DNA from: SFWF01 sp045539095
GTDB taxonomy: Bacteria; Bacillota; Clostridia; Oscillospirales; Acutalibacteraceae
Direction of reading: 5' to 3'
Length of the DNA stretch: 15,287 bases
Assembly (NCBI GenBank): GCA_045539095.1
Contig: JAZQER010000020.1
Coordinates: 1-15,287 of the forward strand
Under the pieces are notes generated by a model. That model ran no database searches and was not told where the DNA came from. It worked only from the letters and a program-made list of their open reading frames with translations. A program made the position numbers and the translations under genes. The first letter of the stretch is position 1; each line of letters begins with the position of its first letter. Below, one piece after another: positions 5,873-14,600 of the stretch.

Positions 5873-8105
5873 AAAATGTCAACTGCTCAACCTCTCCTGC
5901 CCCTTGTGTTGCGCCTGCGCTAGGCAGATTTCTCGGTCTGAAGCGGTGAGCTTTGTCGAGGGAACCCTCATCGTAGACCTTGACCTCAAACATTCTTTGT
6001 CCGCGTTTTTGGGTCATTACCATAATTCCGCCATTATCCTTAGTGGCTTTTGCGGGAATCAAAGCAGTGTTTACGAGCATAGATCTGCCGTTTGTTGATG
6101 TAAGCAACAGGTCACGCTCTTCCTCAATATAGAGAATAGTGTGTATCGGGAACTTTTCGCAATATGCTTTTATTAGCTTTTTACGGTTGGTCTTGGTTTC
6201 ATAAGATGAGAGCGGCACTTTTGCAATACGTCCGTTCTCAAACGCAAATATCATATATCCCTTGTATTCGGACAGTACCGCCATATAAAGCGGTGACTCA
6301 CCTTCTTCAAACTCAAGCTTTGAGGGTACATAATCGCCAAGGACGCTCGCTTTGGAATCACTGAACTCTGCGGTTTTTGACTTATATACCTGATGCTTGC
6401 TTGTAAAGAATAGCAACTCTGCGGCGTTAGTCGATTCAACCGTCTGGGTTAGGATATCTCCCTCTTTGAGTTTTTGTTCGCCGCTCATACGAAGCGACTG
6501 GGGAGTAATTTTCTTGAAATAACCGTCTTTTGTATAGAAAAGTGTTACAGGAGAATTGTCAACAACTCTTTCTTCCTCTACAGGCGCATCGTTATCGACC
6601 TCGACTATAGCTGTTTTTCTCGGCTGACCGTATTTATCTGCTACCGCTTCAAGCTCCTTAATTATTATACCCAACTGTTTTCTTCTGGAATCAAGAACTG
6701 ACTGCATCTCTTCAACCTGTTTTTCAAGGTTTTCAACATCATCAAGTCGTTTGAGGATATACTGTCTGTTTAAATGACGTAACTTTATCTCTGCTACATA
6801 TTCAGCCTGCACCTCATCTATGCCGAAACCGATCATAAGGTTGGGAACAACTTCCTTTTCCTCTTCGGTTTCGCGTACAATCTTTATCGCCTTGTCAATA
6901 TCAAGAAGTATCTTCGCAAGACCTTTTAAAAGATGCAGTCTTTCCTTAGCCTTTTGCAAATTAAAGTATACTCTGCGTTTGACACATTCATTTCTGAAGG
7001 CCACCCACTCCGATATTATCTCTTTAACACCCATAACACGAGGTGAATTTGCAATAAGTATATTAAAATTACAACCGAAAGAATCCTCAAGCGGTGTGCT
7101 CTTAAAGAGTTTCTTCATCAACTTATCGGGATCGACTCCGCGTTTTAGATCGATAGTGATTTTAAGGCCTTTAAGGTCAGTTTCGTCACGGATATCGTTT
7201 ATCTCGGTTATCTTTTTCGCCTTGACAAGCTCGATAACCTTTTCGATTATCTGTTCGGTTGTGGTGGTGGGAGGAATTTCTTTTACATCAATACAGTTTG
7301 CCGATTTGTCATAGGTATAGACGGCTCTTACCTTAAAGCTTCCTCTTCCCGTTTTATAAATTTCCTCCATCTGCTCTCGGTTATAGATAAGCTGTCCGCC
7401 AATAGGAAAATCGGGTGCTAAAAGGGTGTCCGCAACATTGATGTCATTATCCTTGATATAGGCAATCGTTGTGTCGCAGACCTCTTTTAAATTAAAGGGG
7501 CATATCTGACTTGCCATACCGACCGCGATACCCATATTAGCATTGACAAGTATGGACGGAAATGTTACGGGGAAAAGCGTAGGCTCTTTCATTGTGGCGT
7601 CATAGTTGTCCACAAAGTCTACCGTGTCCTTATCGATGTCGCTGAATAGCTCGGCAGAAATTGGAGCGAGCTTAGCTTCGGTATAACGTGAGGCGGCATA
7701 TGCCATATCACGTGAATAGGCTTTACCGAAAGAACCCTTCGACTGAACATAAGGATGCAAAAGAGCCTGATGGCCTTCCGACAGACGCACCATCGTTTCG
7801 TAGATGGCGGCATCTCCGTGAGGATTAAGCTGCATTGTGCGTCCAACGATGTTGGCGCTCTTGATAGTGGGGCCCGTGAGCAGACCCATATTATACATTG
7901 TGTAGAGAAGCTTTCTGTGAGAGGGCTTAAAGCCATCTATTTCAGGAATCGCTCGTGAAATAATAACACTCATAGCATAGGGCATGTAGTTGGTACGAAG
8001 AGTCTCTGTTATCTGCTGTTCAACTACCGTTCCTGCGCCTGAAATATAAGCATCGGGCACTTTCACTATCGGTGCTTCTTCATTTTTCTTCTTTCTTGGA
8101 GCCAT
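5871..8105 (-). CDS. parC: Type IIA DNA topoisomerase subunit A (ParC/GyrA-like)
   Basis: This 744-residue breakage-reunion subunit of an ATP-dependent topoisomerase carries the catalytic tyrosine Tyr141 in ASRYTE. The winged-helix region (FKPSHRKLLYTM, 59-70), tower and coiled coil (to about 490) are recognisable. The C-terminal part (about 515-744) carries beta-pinwheel repeats such as TLFYTKDGYFKKI, LLFFTSKHQVYK and LLLTSTNGRSM. The gyrase-defining GyrA box (QRRGGKG type) is missing from the first blade, so topoisomerase IV-like relaxation or decatenation is more likely than negative supercoiling. The quinolone-determining segment reads PHGDAAIYE, with Ala99 and Glu103 where Escherichia coli GyrA has Ser83 and Asp87. 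The ATG start has AGGAG 8 nt upstream. It lies 42 bp after the B-subunit gene in one operon. The protein is divergent enough that the gyrA versus parC symbol is uncertain. Confidence 0.88.
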   Translation of the reverse strand: MAPRKKKNEEAPIVKVPDAYISGAGTVVEQQITETLRTNYMPYAMSVIISRAIPEIDGFKPSHRKLLYTMYNMGLLTGPTIKSANIVGRTMQLNPHGDAAIYETMVRLSEGHQALLHPYVQSKGSFGKAYSRDMAYAASRYTEAKLAPISAELFSDIDKDTVDFVDNYDATMKEPTLFPVTFPSILVNANMGIAVGMASQICPFNLKEVCDTTIAYIKDNDINVADTLLAPDFPIGGQLIYNREQMEEIYKTGRGSFKVRAVYTYDKSANCIDVKEIPPTTTTEQIIEKVIELVKAKKITEINDIRDETDLKGLKITIDLKRGVDPDKLMKKLFKSTPLEDSFGCNFNILIANSPRVMGVKEIISEWVAFRNECVKRRVYFNLQKAKERLHLLKGLAKILLDIDKAIKIVRETEEEKEVVPNLMIGFGIDEVQAEYVAEIKLRHLNRQYILKRLDDVENLEKQVEEMQSVLDSRRKQLGIIIKELEAVADKYGQPRKTAIVEVDNDAPVEEERVVDNSPVTLFYTKDGYFKKITPQSLRMSGEQKLKEGDILTQTVESTNAAELLFFTSKHQVYKSKTAEFSDSKASVLGDYVPSKLEFEEGESPLYMAVLSEYKGYMIFAFENGRIAKVPLSSYETKTNRKKLIKAYCEKFPIHTILYIEEERDLLLTSTNGRSMLVNTALIPAKATKDNGGIMVMTQKRGQRMFEVKVYDEGSLDKAHRFRPRNLPSAGATQGAGEVEQLTF

Positions 8106-8147
8106 TAAGTTTTCTCCTTTATATTAAATATCAGTTGATACGTTACT

Positions 8148-10130
8148 CTAACTTACGTCTACATCATCAATATAGAGCCAGCCGTTTTCTGCAATATAAT
8201 CTTTTCTTCCCTGCAGGTTGTCACCGAGTAATAAGTCGAACATAATTGAGGTTTGCTCGGCATCTTCTGGTAACACCCTTATCAGTCTTCTCGTGGCAGG
8301 GTTCATAGTAGTCAGGTTCATCATATCGGGTTGGTTTTCACCAAGTCCTTTTGAGCGCTGAATTGTATACTTCTGACCGTCAATCATTTTAAGAATATCA
8401 TTCTTTTCCATTTCATCATATGCAAAATACGGCTTTTCTTTAGTTTTAATTTCGTAAAGAGGTGTCTCTGCAATATAGACCTTGCCCTCATTTATAAGGG
8501 TTGGCATAAGACGGTATATCATAGTTAAAATCAAAGTTCTTATCTGAAATCCGTCCACATCGGCATCGGTACATATTATTACCTTATTCCAGCGAAGATT
8601 ATCCAGATTGAAGGTTGATAGGTCTTTATTTGCTCTATTCTTTACCTCAACACCACAACCCAAAACCTTAATAAGGTCGGTTATTATCTCTGATTTAAAT
8701 ACTCTTTCATACTCCGCTTTAAGACAGTTGAGTATCTTACCGCGGACAGGCATTATCGCTTGAAACTGCGCATCACGGGCAAGCTTACAGGAACCGAGTG
8801 CCGAGTCACCCTCAACTATAAATATCTCGCGCTCGTTAACATCGCGGCTTCTGCAGTCTACAAACTTCTGCACACGGCTTGCCATATCGTTAGAGGTCTG
8901 AAGTGTCTTTTTGATGTTAATACGCTCTTTTTCACTGCGTTCGCGCGAGCGCTTATTTATAAGAACCTGATCAACAATTTTATCAGCTTCGGATTTGTTC
9001 TCAATAAAATAGACCTCAAGCTGATGTCGGAAGAATTCGGTCATCGCTTCCTGAATGAATTTGTTAGTTATTGACTTTTTGGTCTGATTTTCATAGGAAG
9101 TAAGGGTTGAAAAGGAAGAAATAACAAGAGCAAGGCATTCTTCAACATCCTGAAAGGTAATTTTAGTTTCGTTTCTTGTATATTTATTCTGCTGCTTAAT
9201 ATAGGCATCTATCTGATACACAAATGCGTTTCTTACCGCCTTTTCGGGGGCACCGCCGTATTCAAGCCAGCTTGAGTTGTGATAATACTCCTTTATCTGC
9301 TTTTTGTTTGAGAAGCAAAGAGCAGCGTTTATCTTTACCTTATATTCGGGCTTGTCCTCACGGTCGCGACCCTTTCGTTCGGTATGCCATGTCTGAACAG
9401 AGGTAAGCTTTTCCTCGCCTGTGTGCTCTTCGATATAATCAACAATACCGTTCTTATAACATATCTCGGTCTCGATAAATTTGTTTCCCTGCTGTTCGCG
9501 GAAAATAAATAAAAGTCCGTCATTTACTACCGCCTGACGTTTCAAAATATCAATAAAATAGTCAGTAGGAATATTTATATCGGTAAATACATCGAGGTCG
9601 GGCTTCCATTTGGTTTTAGTTCCCGTATCTCTTCCGATGTAGGGTTCTTTTTTAAGTCCGCCTACATTGAAGCCCTTTTCAAAATGGAGATTATACTTAT
9701 ATCCGTCTCTTTTTATCTCGACATCCATATACTCGGAAGCAAACTGAGTAGAAGCAAGACCGAGACCGTTAAGTCCGATAGAATACTCATAGTCTCCGCC
9801 ATTATTGGTATTATATTTGCCGCCTGCATAAAGTGTTTCAAACAAAAGCACATAGTTATACTGCTGTTCTTTATTATTGAAGTCAACCGGCGCACCTCGT
9901 CCAAAATCCTGCACCTCAATAGAGCCGTCAGTAAACTTTGTGATGATTATCTTTTTACCATAGCCCTCACGAGCCTCGTCTATAGAGTTAGAAATAATTT
10001 CAAAGACGGAATGTTCGCAGCCGTCAAGACCGTCCGAGCCGAAAATAACCGCGGGACGAAGTCTGACCTGATCAGGCCCTTTCAGTTGTTTAATACTGTC
10101 GTTGCCGTATTCCTTAACAGTCTTTGCCAT
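8148..10130 (-). CDS. parE: Type IIA DNA topoisomerase subunit B (ParE/GyrB-like)
   Basis: This 660-residue ATPase subunit partners the gene just downstream. The GHKL ATPase domain has its N box near Asn48 (EIISNSIDEA), DFGRGAP (75-81), a glycine-rich lid SIGLNGLG (117-124) and the QTK loop lysine (Lys351). The TOPRIM domain has Glu440 in IVEGDSALGS and Asp522/Asp524 in TDADVDG. RGKILN and SKGLGE follow. Several motifs differ from textbook GyrB/ParE: DADVDGFQIRTL in place of the SHIRTL form, and SKGLGENQ in place of YKGLGEMN. I chose the ATG at 10130 because AGGAG sits 7 nt upstream. A longer reading from a TTG at 10190 would begin inside the -35 hexamer and is unlikely. Length is normal for the family. 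It probably forms a heterotetramer with the A subunit; gyrB versus parE cannot be settled here. Confidence 0.88.
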   Translation of the reverse strand: MAKTVKEYGNDSIKQLKGPDQVRLRPAVIFGSDGLDGCEHSVFEIISNSIDEAREGYGKKIIITKFTDGSIEVQDFGRGAPVDFNNKEQQYNYVLLFETLYAGGKYNTNNGGDYEYSIGLNGLGLASTQFASEYMDVEIKRDGYKYNLHFEKGFNVGGLKKEPYIGRDTGTKTKWKPDLDVFTDINIPTDYFIDILKRQAVVNDGLLFIFREQQGNKFIETEICYKNGIVDYIEEHTGEEKLTSVQTWHTERKGRDREDKPEYKVKINAALCFSNKKQIKEYYHNSSWLEYGGAPEKAVRNAFVYQIDAYIKQQNKYTRNETKITFQDVEECLALVISSFSTLTSYENQTKKSITNKFIQEAMTEFFRHQLEVYFIENKSEADKIVDQVLINKRSRERSEKERINIKKTLQTSNDMASRVQKFVDCRSRDVNEREIFIVEGDSALGSCKLARDAQFQAIMPVRGKILNCLKAEYERVFKSEIITDLIKVLGCGVEVKNRANKDLSTFNLDNLRWNKVIICTDADVDGFQIRTLILTMIYRLMPTLINEGKVYIAETPLYEIKTKEKPYFAYDEMEKNDILKMIDGQKYTIQRSKGLGENQPDMMNLTTMNPATRRLIRVLPEDAEQTSIMFDLLLGDNLQGRKDYIAENGWLYIDDVDVS

Positions 10131-10144
10131 TTGGAATCTCCTTT

Positions 10145-10169
10145 GTATATAATTATATTTATTATATAC
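10145..10169. repeat. Palindrome overlapping the topoisomerase promoter
   Basis: Perfect 9-bp arms GTATATAAT (10145-10153) and ATTATATAC (10161-10169) flank a 7-bp spacer. The right arm coincides with the -10 element and the left arm falls near the predicted transcription start, an ideal operator position. The A/T-only composition leaves room for chance. Confidence 0.4.
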
Positions 10170-10190
10170 CATATATTGTATTTTCGTCAA
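10161..10190 (-). promoter_or_regulatory. Sigma-A promoter of the topoisomerase operon
   Basis: TTGACG (10185-10190) precedes TATAAT (10161-10166) by 18 bp. An overlapping TATATA at 10163-10168 gives 16 bp and a TGG extended -10. The predicted start near 10154 gives a leader of about 25 nt ending in a strong AGGAG ribosome binding site. Confidence 0.75.
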
Positions 10191-10197
10191 GTTTTAT

Positions 10198-10232
10198 AAA
10201 ATAAAAAACCGCCTATCTTGTCGATAGACGGC
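10198..10232 (-). terminator. Intrinsic terminator of the M23 peptidase gene
   Basis: On the minus strand, 10-nt arms (10223-10232 and 10208-10217, two G-U pairs, 5-nt loop) are followed by a T-rich tail (TTTTTTATTTT). It begins 11 bp after the M23 stop codon and separates that gene from the topoisomerase operon. Confidence 0.85.
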
Positions 10233-10242
10233 TATTTCGATC

Positions 10243-11472
10243 TTATATACCCAAATAGGGTGCAGGGTTATATCTTGTTCCGTTAATTATAACCTCAAAA
10301 TGAACGTGGTTTCCTGTGGACTGACCCGTTGTTCCGACCTCTGCGATAAACTGACCCTGAGAAACCTTGTCGCCCTTCTTCACGTGAAGCTTTCTTGAGT
10401 GAGCGTATCTTGTCTGCACTCCGTTTCCGTGGTCAATTATAACATTGTAACCATAGTCATTATTCCAGCCTGCAAAGGTAACTGTTCCAGCTTGAGCGGC
10501 AAGTATCTCTGTGCCTGCGGGAGCAGCAATATCCAGACCTTTGTGGTTTCTTCCGTCGCCCCAATATGAGGTAATAACTCCCTTTACTGCAAGAGGCCAT
10601 ACGTAACCCTTGGTTGATGCGTTATGAATAACGGTAGAATAAGAACTCTTTCCTGTTCCTACAACCCTTACCTCGCTAACAGGCTCGGTAATGACCGTAT
10701 CAGATACTATCTCGCAAGAAGTTTCAACCCCGTTTACATAGGTTATAATTTCTTCCTTCTGATTAACACCTTCAACTCCTGCAGTTGTAACGGCAATATA
10801 GCCTGTTCTTTTACTGCTTGTTCTTGTAGTTACTGTTTCATAAGGTACGGAATAAGTAGAAGTCTTGTTAACGGTGGTAATTACCTCAAGACCTTGGATG
10901 CAATTTACTATCTCCTGCTCGGTAGCTACTGCACTATCATCTAAATAAGCGTTATTATAAGTAAGGTTGTTTAATAAACGGCTTGTACACTCAAAGCCTT
11001 CAATATTATACTCAGCGCAATGTTCCTTAATTACCCTTTCTACCAAGCTCTTATCTGTAACGTAGAACTTCTTTTCGCCGTCAACACAAACGACAAATCC
11101 GCTGAGAGCCTCGGATGAGTTTGCAAGAATTGATGATGTCAACTGCTCTGCAGTGCTTCCGTCGTTTCTGAATGTGAGGACAGGTACAAATGTCGGAGCT
11201 GTAAGTTCAAAATCCGACATGTCATCTGCTGCTACCGCTTGCTTGGCAAGCTTGTTCGCTTCTCGATATACCGAGATATTATCAATGCGCGCTACCTTCT
11301 CACCGTTATATACAACATCGAAAGAAAATCTCATTCCGCCGCAGAATAAGCTTATAATCATAATCACACAACCAACTGCGGACAAAACAACCATTTTTGA
11401 AGCTTTATTCATTTCTTTTACTCTCTGCAAATAAGAGAATATTAGAGCTTTGATAAAAACCATTCCTTTCAA
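10243..11472 (-). CDS. Membrane-anchored M23 peptidase with G5-like region
   Basis: This 409-residue protein probably cleaves peptidoglycan cross-bridges or stem peptides outside the membrane. One hydrophobic segment (about 27-47) acts as signal anchor after a short basic N-terminus. Residues 50-190 form an uncharacterised extracellular region. About 196-272 resembles a G5 domain (TYSVPYETVTTRTSS through VVGTG), associated with cell-wall binding. The C-terminal M23 domain has zinc ligands His310 and Asp314 (HKGLD) and His391 in HVHFE, with His358 (RYAH) and His389 as active-site histidines, so it should be catalytically active. The start is uncertain. A TTG at 11472 has AAGGA 9 nt upstream; ATG codons at 11463 and 11412 are alternatives, and the last would still leave the anchor intact. 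Its own promoter and terminator make it monocistronic. Substrate and any sporulation role are unknown. Confidence 0.9.
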   Translation of the reverse strand: MKGMVFIKALIFSYLQRVKEMNKASKMVVLSAVGCVIMIISLFCGGMRFSFDVVYNGEKVARIDNISVYREANKLAKQAVAADDMSDFELTAPTFVPVLTFRNDGSTAEQLTSSILANSSEALSGFVVCVDGEKKFYVTDKSLVERVIKEHCAEYNIEGFECTSRLLNNLTYNNAYLDDSAVATEQEIVNCIQGLEVITTVNKTSTYSVPYETVTTRTSSKRTGYIAVTTAGVEGVNQKEEIITYVNGVETSCEIVSDTVITEPVSEVRVVGTGKSSYSTVIHNASTKGYVWPLAVKGVITSYWGDGRNHKGLDIAAPAGTEILAAQAGTVTFAGWNNDYGYNVIIDHGNGVQTRYAHSRKLHVKKGDKVSQGQFIAEVGTTGQSTGNHVHFEVIINGTRYNPAPYLGI

Positions 11473-11505
11473 AAGGTTACATCCTTGTAATCAAACAACA
11501 TCTCT

Positions 11506-11514
11506 ATTATATCA
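11506..11514 (-). promoter_or_regulatory. Extended -10 promoter of the M23 gene
   Basis: The minus strand reads TGATATAAT, a perfect extended -10 (TGnTATAAT). No good -35 hexamer is present at the right distance (TTGCAT is the best). The predicted start near 11499 gives a leader of about 27 nt to the TTG start. An inverted repeat lies immediately upstream and covers the -35 region. Confidence 0.65.
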
Positions 11515-11558
11515 AAAAGTTACAAAAATGCAACCTTTTTGCTTTGTTTGTAACTTTT
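11515..11558. repeat. Inverted repeat abutting the M23 -10 element
   Basis: Perfect 12-bp arms AAAAGTTACAAA (11515-11526) and TTTGTAACTTTT (11547-11558) are separated by 20 bp. The inner edge touches the extended -10, so a bound dimer would cover the -35 region. The GTTAC core recurs at 11476-11480 near the start codon. Confidence 0.6.
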
Positions 11559-11594
11559 GTTGGTTGTTTATAACAAGCATTAAGGTTGCATTTT
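11525..11594. repeat. Second inverted repeat interlocked with the first; possible polC terminator
   Basis: Perfect 13-bp arms AAAATGCAACCTT (11525-11537) and AAGGTTGCATTTT (11582-11594) lie 44 bp apart. The left arm sits largely in the loop of the 11515-11558 repeat, so the two cannot both form as simple hairpins in one RNA. On the minus strand the second arm ends in a T-run, so this could serve as the 3' hairpin of polC, which stops at 11606. Confidence 0.55.
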
Positions 11595-11605
11595 ATGCAT
11601 AATAT

Positions 11606-14600
11606 CTAAAATAGTGTCATTTGATTCGTATCAGGTAGAGAATCAAGCACTCCCATATCGGAAAGTCTTTGAACTACCGTCTTGGAAACACCCGCTTCGG
11701 CCTGAAACTCCTGCTTTGAAAGGTAATTTCCGCTTTGAGCAGCCGCATATAGGGCATCTGCCGCCTTATCACCTACGCCGTCAAGCGCTACAAAGGGCAG
11801 ACGCATCTTGCCGTCCTCAACGAGGTATTTTCTGCCGTGTGATTTGGTAAGATGCAAAGGCAATACCTCTAATCCACGTTCGAACATCTCATTAAAGATG
11901 AGCATATTTTCATAAACATCAAGTTCCTTTTTGGTGGCTTCCTTGCCCTTGAGCTTAATATTACGGATATACGCTTTTACGGCATCCTTACCCTTGAGTA
12001 TGGTCTCAACATCAACATCTTCAGGACGGGCTGTAAAGTATGCACAGTAGAACTCTATCGGACGGTAGACCTTATACCAGCCGACTCTGATAGCTGCCGT
12101 AACATAAGCTGCGGCGTGGGCCTTCGGGAACATATATTTTATCTTGCCGCAGGATTCGATATACCACTCAGGTACACCAACCTTACGCATATCCTCCTCC
12201 ATAGCCAGCCAGTCTTCTTTCTGCACTTTGCCTTTTGCAACAAGACCCTTACGTACCGTTTCGGTGATCTTAAAGGCTCTTCCCTCTTCCATACCCTGAT
12301 GAATAAGATATACCATTATGTTATCACGGGTACCGATAACCTCTGAAATAGTGCAGATGCCCTTTTCGATAAGGTCCTTGGCGTTACCAAGGTAAACATC
12401 GGTGCCGTGAGAAAGTCCCGATATCTGAAGAAGGTCGGAAAAATTCTTAGGCTTACAGTCACGAAGCATTCCGCGAACAAAAGAGGTTCCAAATTCAGGA
12501 ATACAGTAGGTACCCGTTGTCGAATCAATGGCTTCGGGTGTAACACCAAGCGCTTCTGTCGAGCTAAAAAGGCTGTAGACCTTGGGGTCGCTCATCGAAA
12601 CCTCGCTCACGGGTATCCCCGAATATTCCTCAAGATACTTATATGTGGTCGGGATAACGTGACCAAGCTCATCAAGTTTTAATATAGTGTCGTGGATGGA
12701 ATGGAAATCGAAATGAGTAGTGATAACATCCGAATTAACATCATCGGCAGGGTGCTGAATCGGGCAGAAATCGTATATTGTCTTATCGCGCGGCACAACT
12801 ATCATACCGGCGGGATGCTGACCTGTTGTCTGCTTTATCTGCGCCTTTTCAACCTTTCCGGCTAAACGGTTAAGCTCTGCATTAGAGAGAATTATACCCT
12901 TTTTCTCTGCGTAAGCCTTCGAAAAACCAAATGCTGTCTTTTCAGCGACGGTGGAAATAGTTCCCGCTTTGAAAACGTTTTCGCTTCCGAAAAGTGTCTC
13001 GGTATATTTTTGTACCTGAGTCTGAAATTCATCTGAGAAATTAAGGTCGATATCAGGAACCTTATCTCCCTTGAATCCGAGGAAGGTCTCAAACGGAATA
13101 TCGTGTCCGTCGCGGTGAAGCAAAGTTCCACACTCAGGACAAGACTTTTCAGGGAGGTCAAAGCCCGATCCCACACTTCCGTCAGTAAAAAACTCGCTGT
13201 AACAGCACTTAGGACAAACATAATGCGGCGCCAAAGGATTTACCTCAGAAATGCCCGCCATTGTTGCAACAAAGGACGAGCCAACAGAACCTCGAGAACC
13301 TACAAGATATCCGTTTTCCTCACTGAAGGCAACCAGCTTTTGCGCTGAAATATACATTATCGAAAAACCGTTGTTAATAATTGCATTAAGCTCTTTTTCA
13401 AGACGCTTTTCAACTAGTTCAGGCACTTTTTCACCATATGTAGCGTGAGCCTTTTCCCAACACAGTTTGCGAAGCAACTCATCAGATCCCTCTATAACCG
13501 GCGGGTAGTTTCCGTCGGGTACGGGGATAACATCGCCATCCACCATATCGGCTATCGTATTTGGATTATCGATGACAAATTCTTTCGCACGGTCACCAAA
13601 ATAATCAAAATCCGAAAGCATTTCCTCGGTAGTTTTAAGGTAGAGCGGTGCCTGATTATCAAAGTCGTCATATCCCTGGCCCGCCATAAGGATCTTACGG
13701 ATTATCTCGTCCTCTTTTTTAAGGAAGTGGACATCTCCTGTAGCCACAACAGGCTTGCCAAGTTTATCTCCTATTTCAACTATCTTACGGTTAAAATCTT
13801 TTATTACTTCGAGGCTCTTTACATGGCGGAATTTATTTGGTGTGACCTCACCCGTCTTTTCGTTTCTTTTATCGGGTTTAGAGGATTCACGCACCATAAA
13901 TTCATTGTTGCCGAGCGGCTGAATTTCGAGATAATCATAGTAGTTTGCTATCTCACAAAGTTCTTCATCGCTCTTACCCTCAACTACCGCCTTATAAAGC
14001 TCACCCTGCTCGCATGCAGAGCCGATTATCAGTCCCTCGCGATATTTATCAAGCTCGCTTTTGAGGGTTATAGGTCTTTTAAAGAAATTGTCAAGATGAG
14101 CTCCCGAAACAAGTTTATAAAGATTTTTAAGTCCGACAAGGTTTTTGACAAGGATTATCTGATGGTTTACCTTACCCTGCTTATAAAGGGATGAAAACTC
14201 CGTTCCGTACTTTTCATCGTTAACAAAATACGACTCTACACCGTATATGACCTTGAAGTCGCCGCCGCTCTTACGGATAGCCTTTACCTCGCCTGCGGCA
14301 GAAGGATACGCCTGAACAACACCGTGGTCGGTGATAGCGATAGCCTTATGTCCCCAGTTATATGCCTGGCGGACGATATCTGCACCCGAGGATACAGCAT
14401 CCTTTGCAGACATATTTGTGTGGCAGTGAAGTTCGACTCGCTTCGTGCCGTCGTAATTGTCCTTTTCGGTATATTTTTGTAGCTTCGCAATAGACTTCGG
14501 CTTAACTATAAACTCCTTCTTATATGTATCGAACTCATATACGCCGTTAACAAGGATATAATTTCCGTTTTTGATATCTTTGAGCTTGTCCATATCCTTA

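Noticed and set aside
8148..10190. Longer topoisomerase B subunit beginning at a TTG at 10190
   Set aside because: That TTG is part of the -35 hexamer, and the ATG at 10130 has a strong ribosome binding site 7 nt upstream and begins at the conserved N-terminus.
11500..11560. WalR-type box (two TGTWAH half-sites 5 bp apart) upstream of the M23 gene
   Set aside because: A TGTAAC half-site is present on each strand, but the sequence 5 bp downstream of it does not match a second half-site.
13445..14194. A 249-aa plus-strand ORF inside polC
   Set aside because: It is antisense to the highly conserved PHP and adjacent coding sequence of polC, has low-complexity hydrophobic composition, and shows no recognisable family or convincing ribosome binding site.
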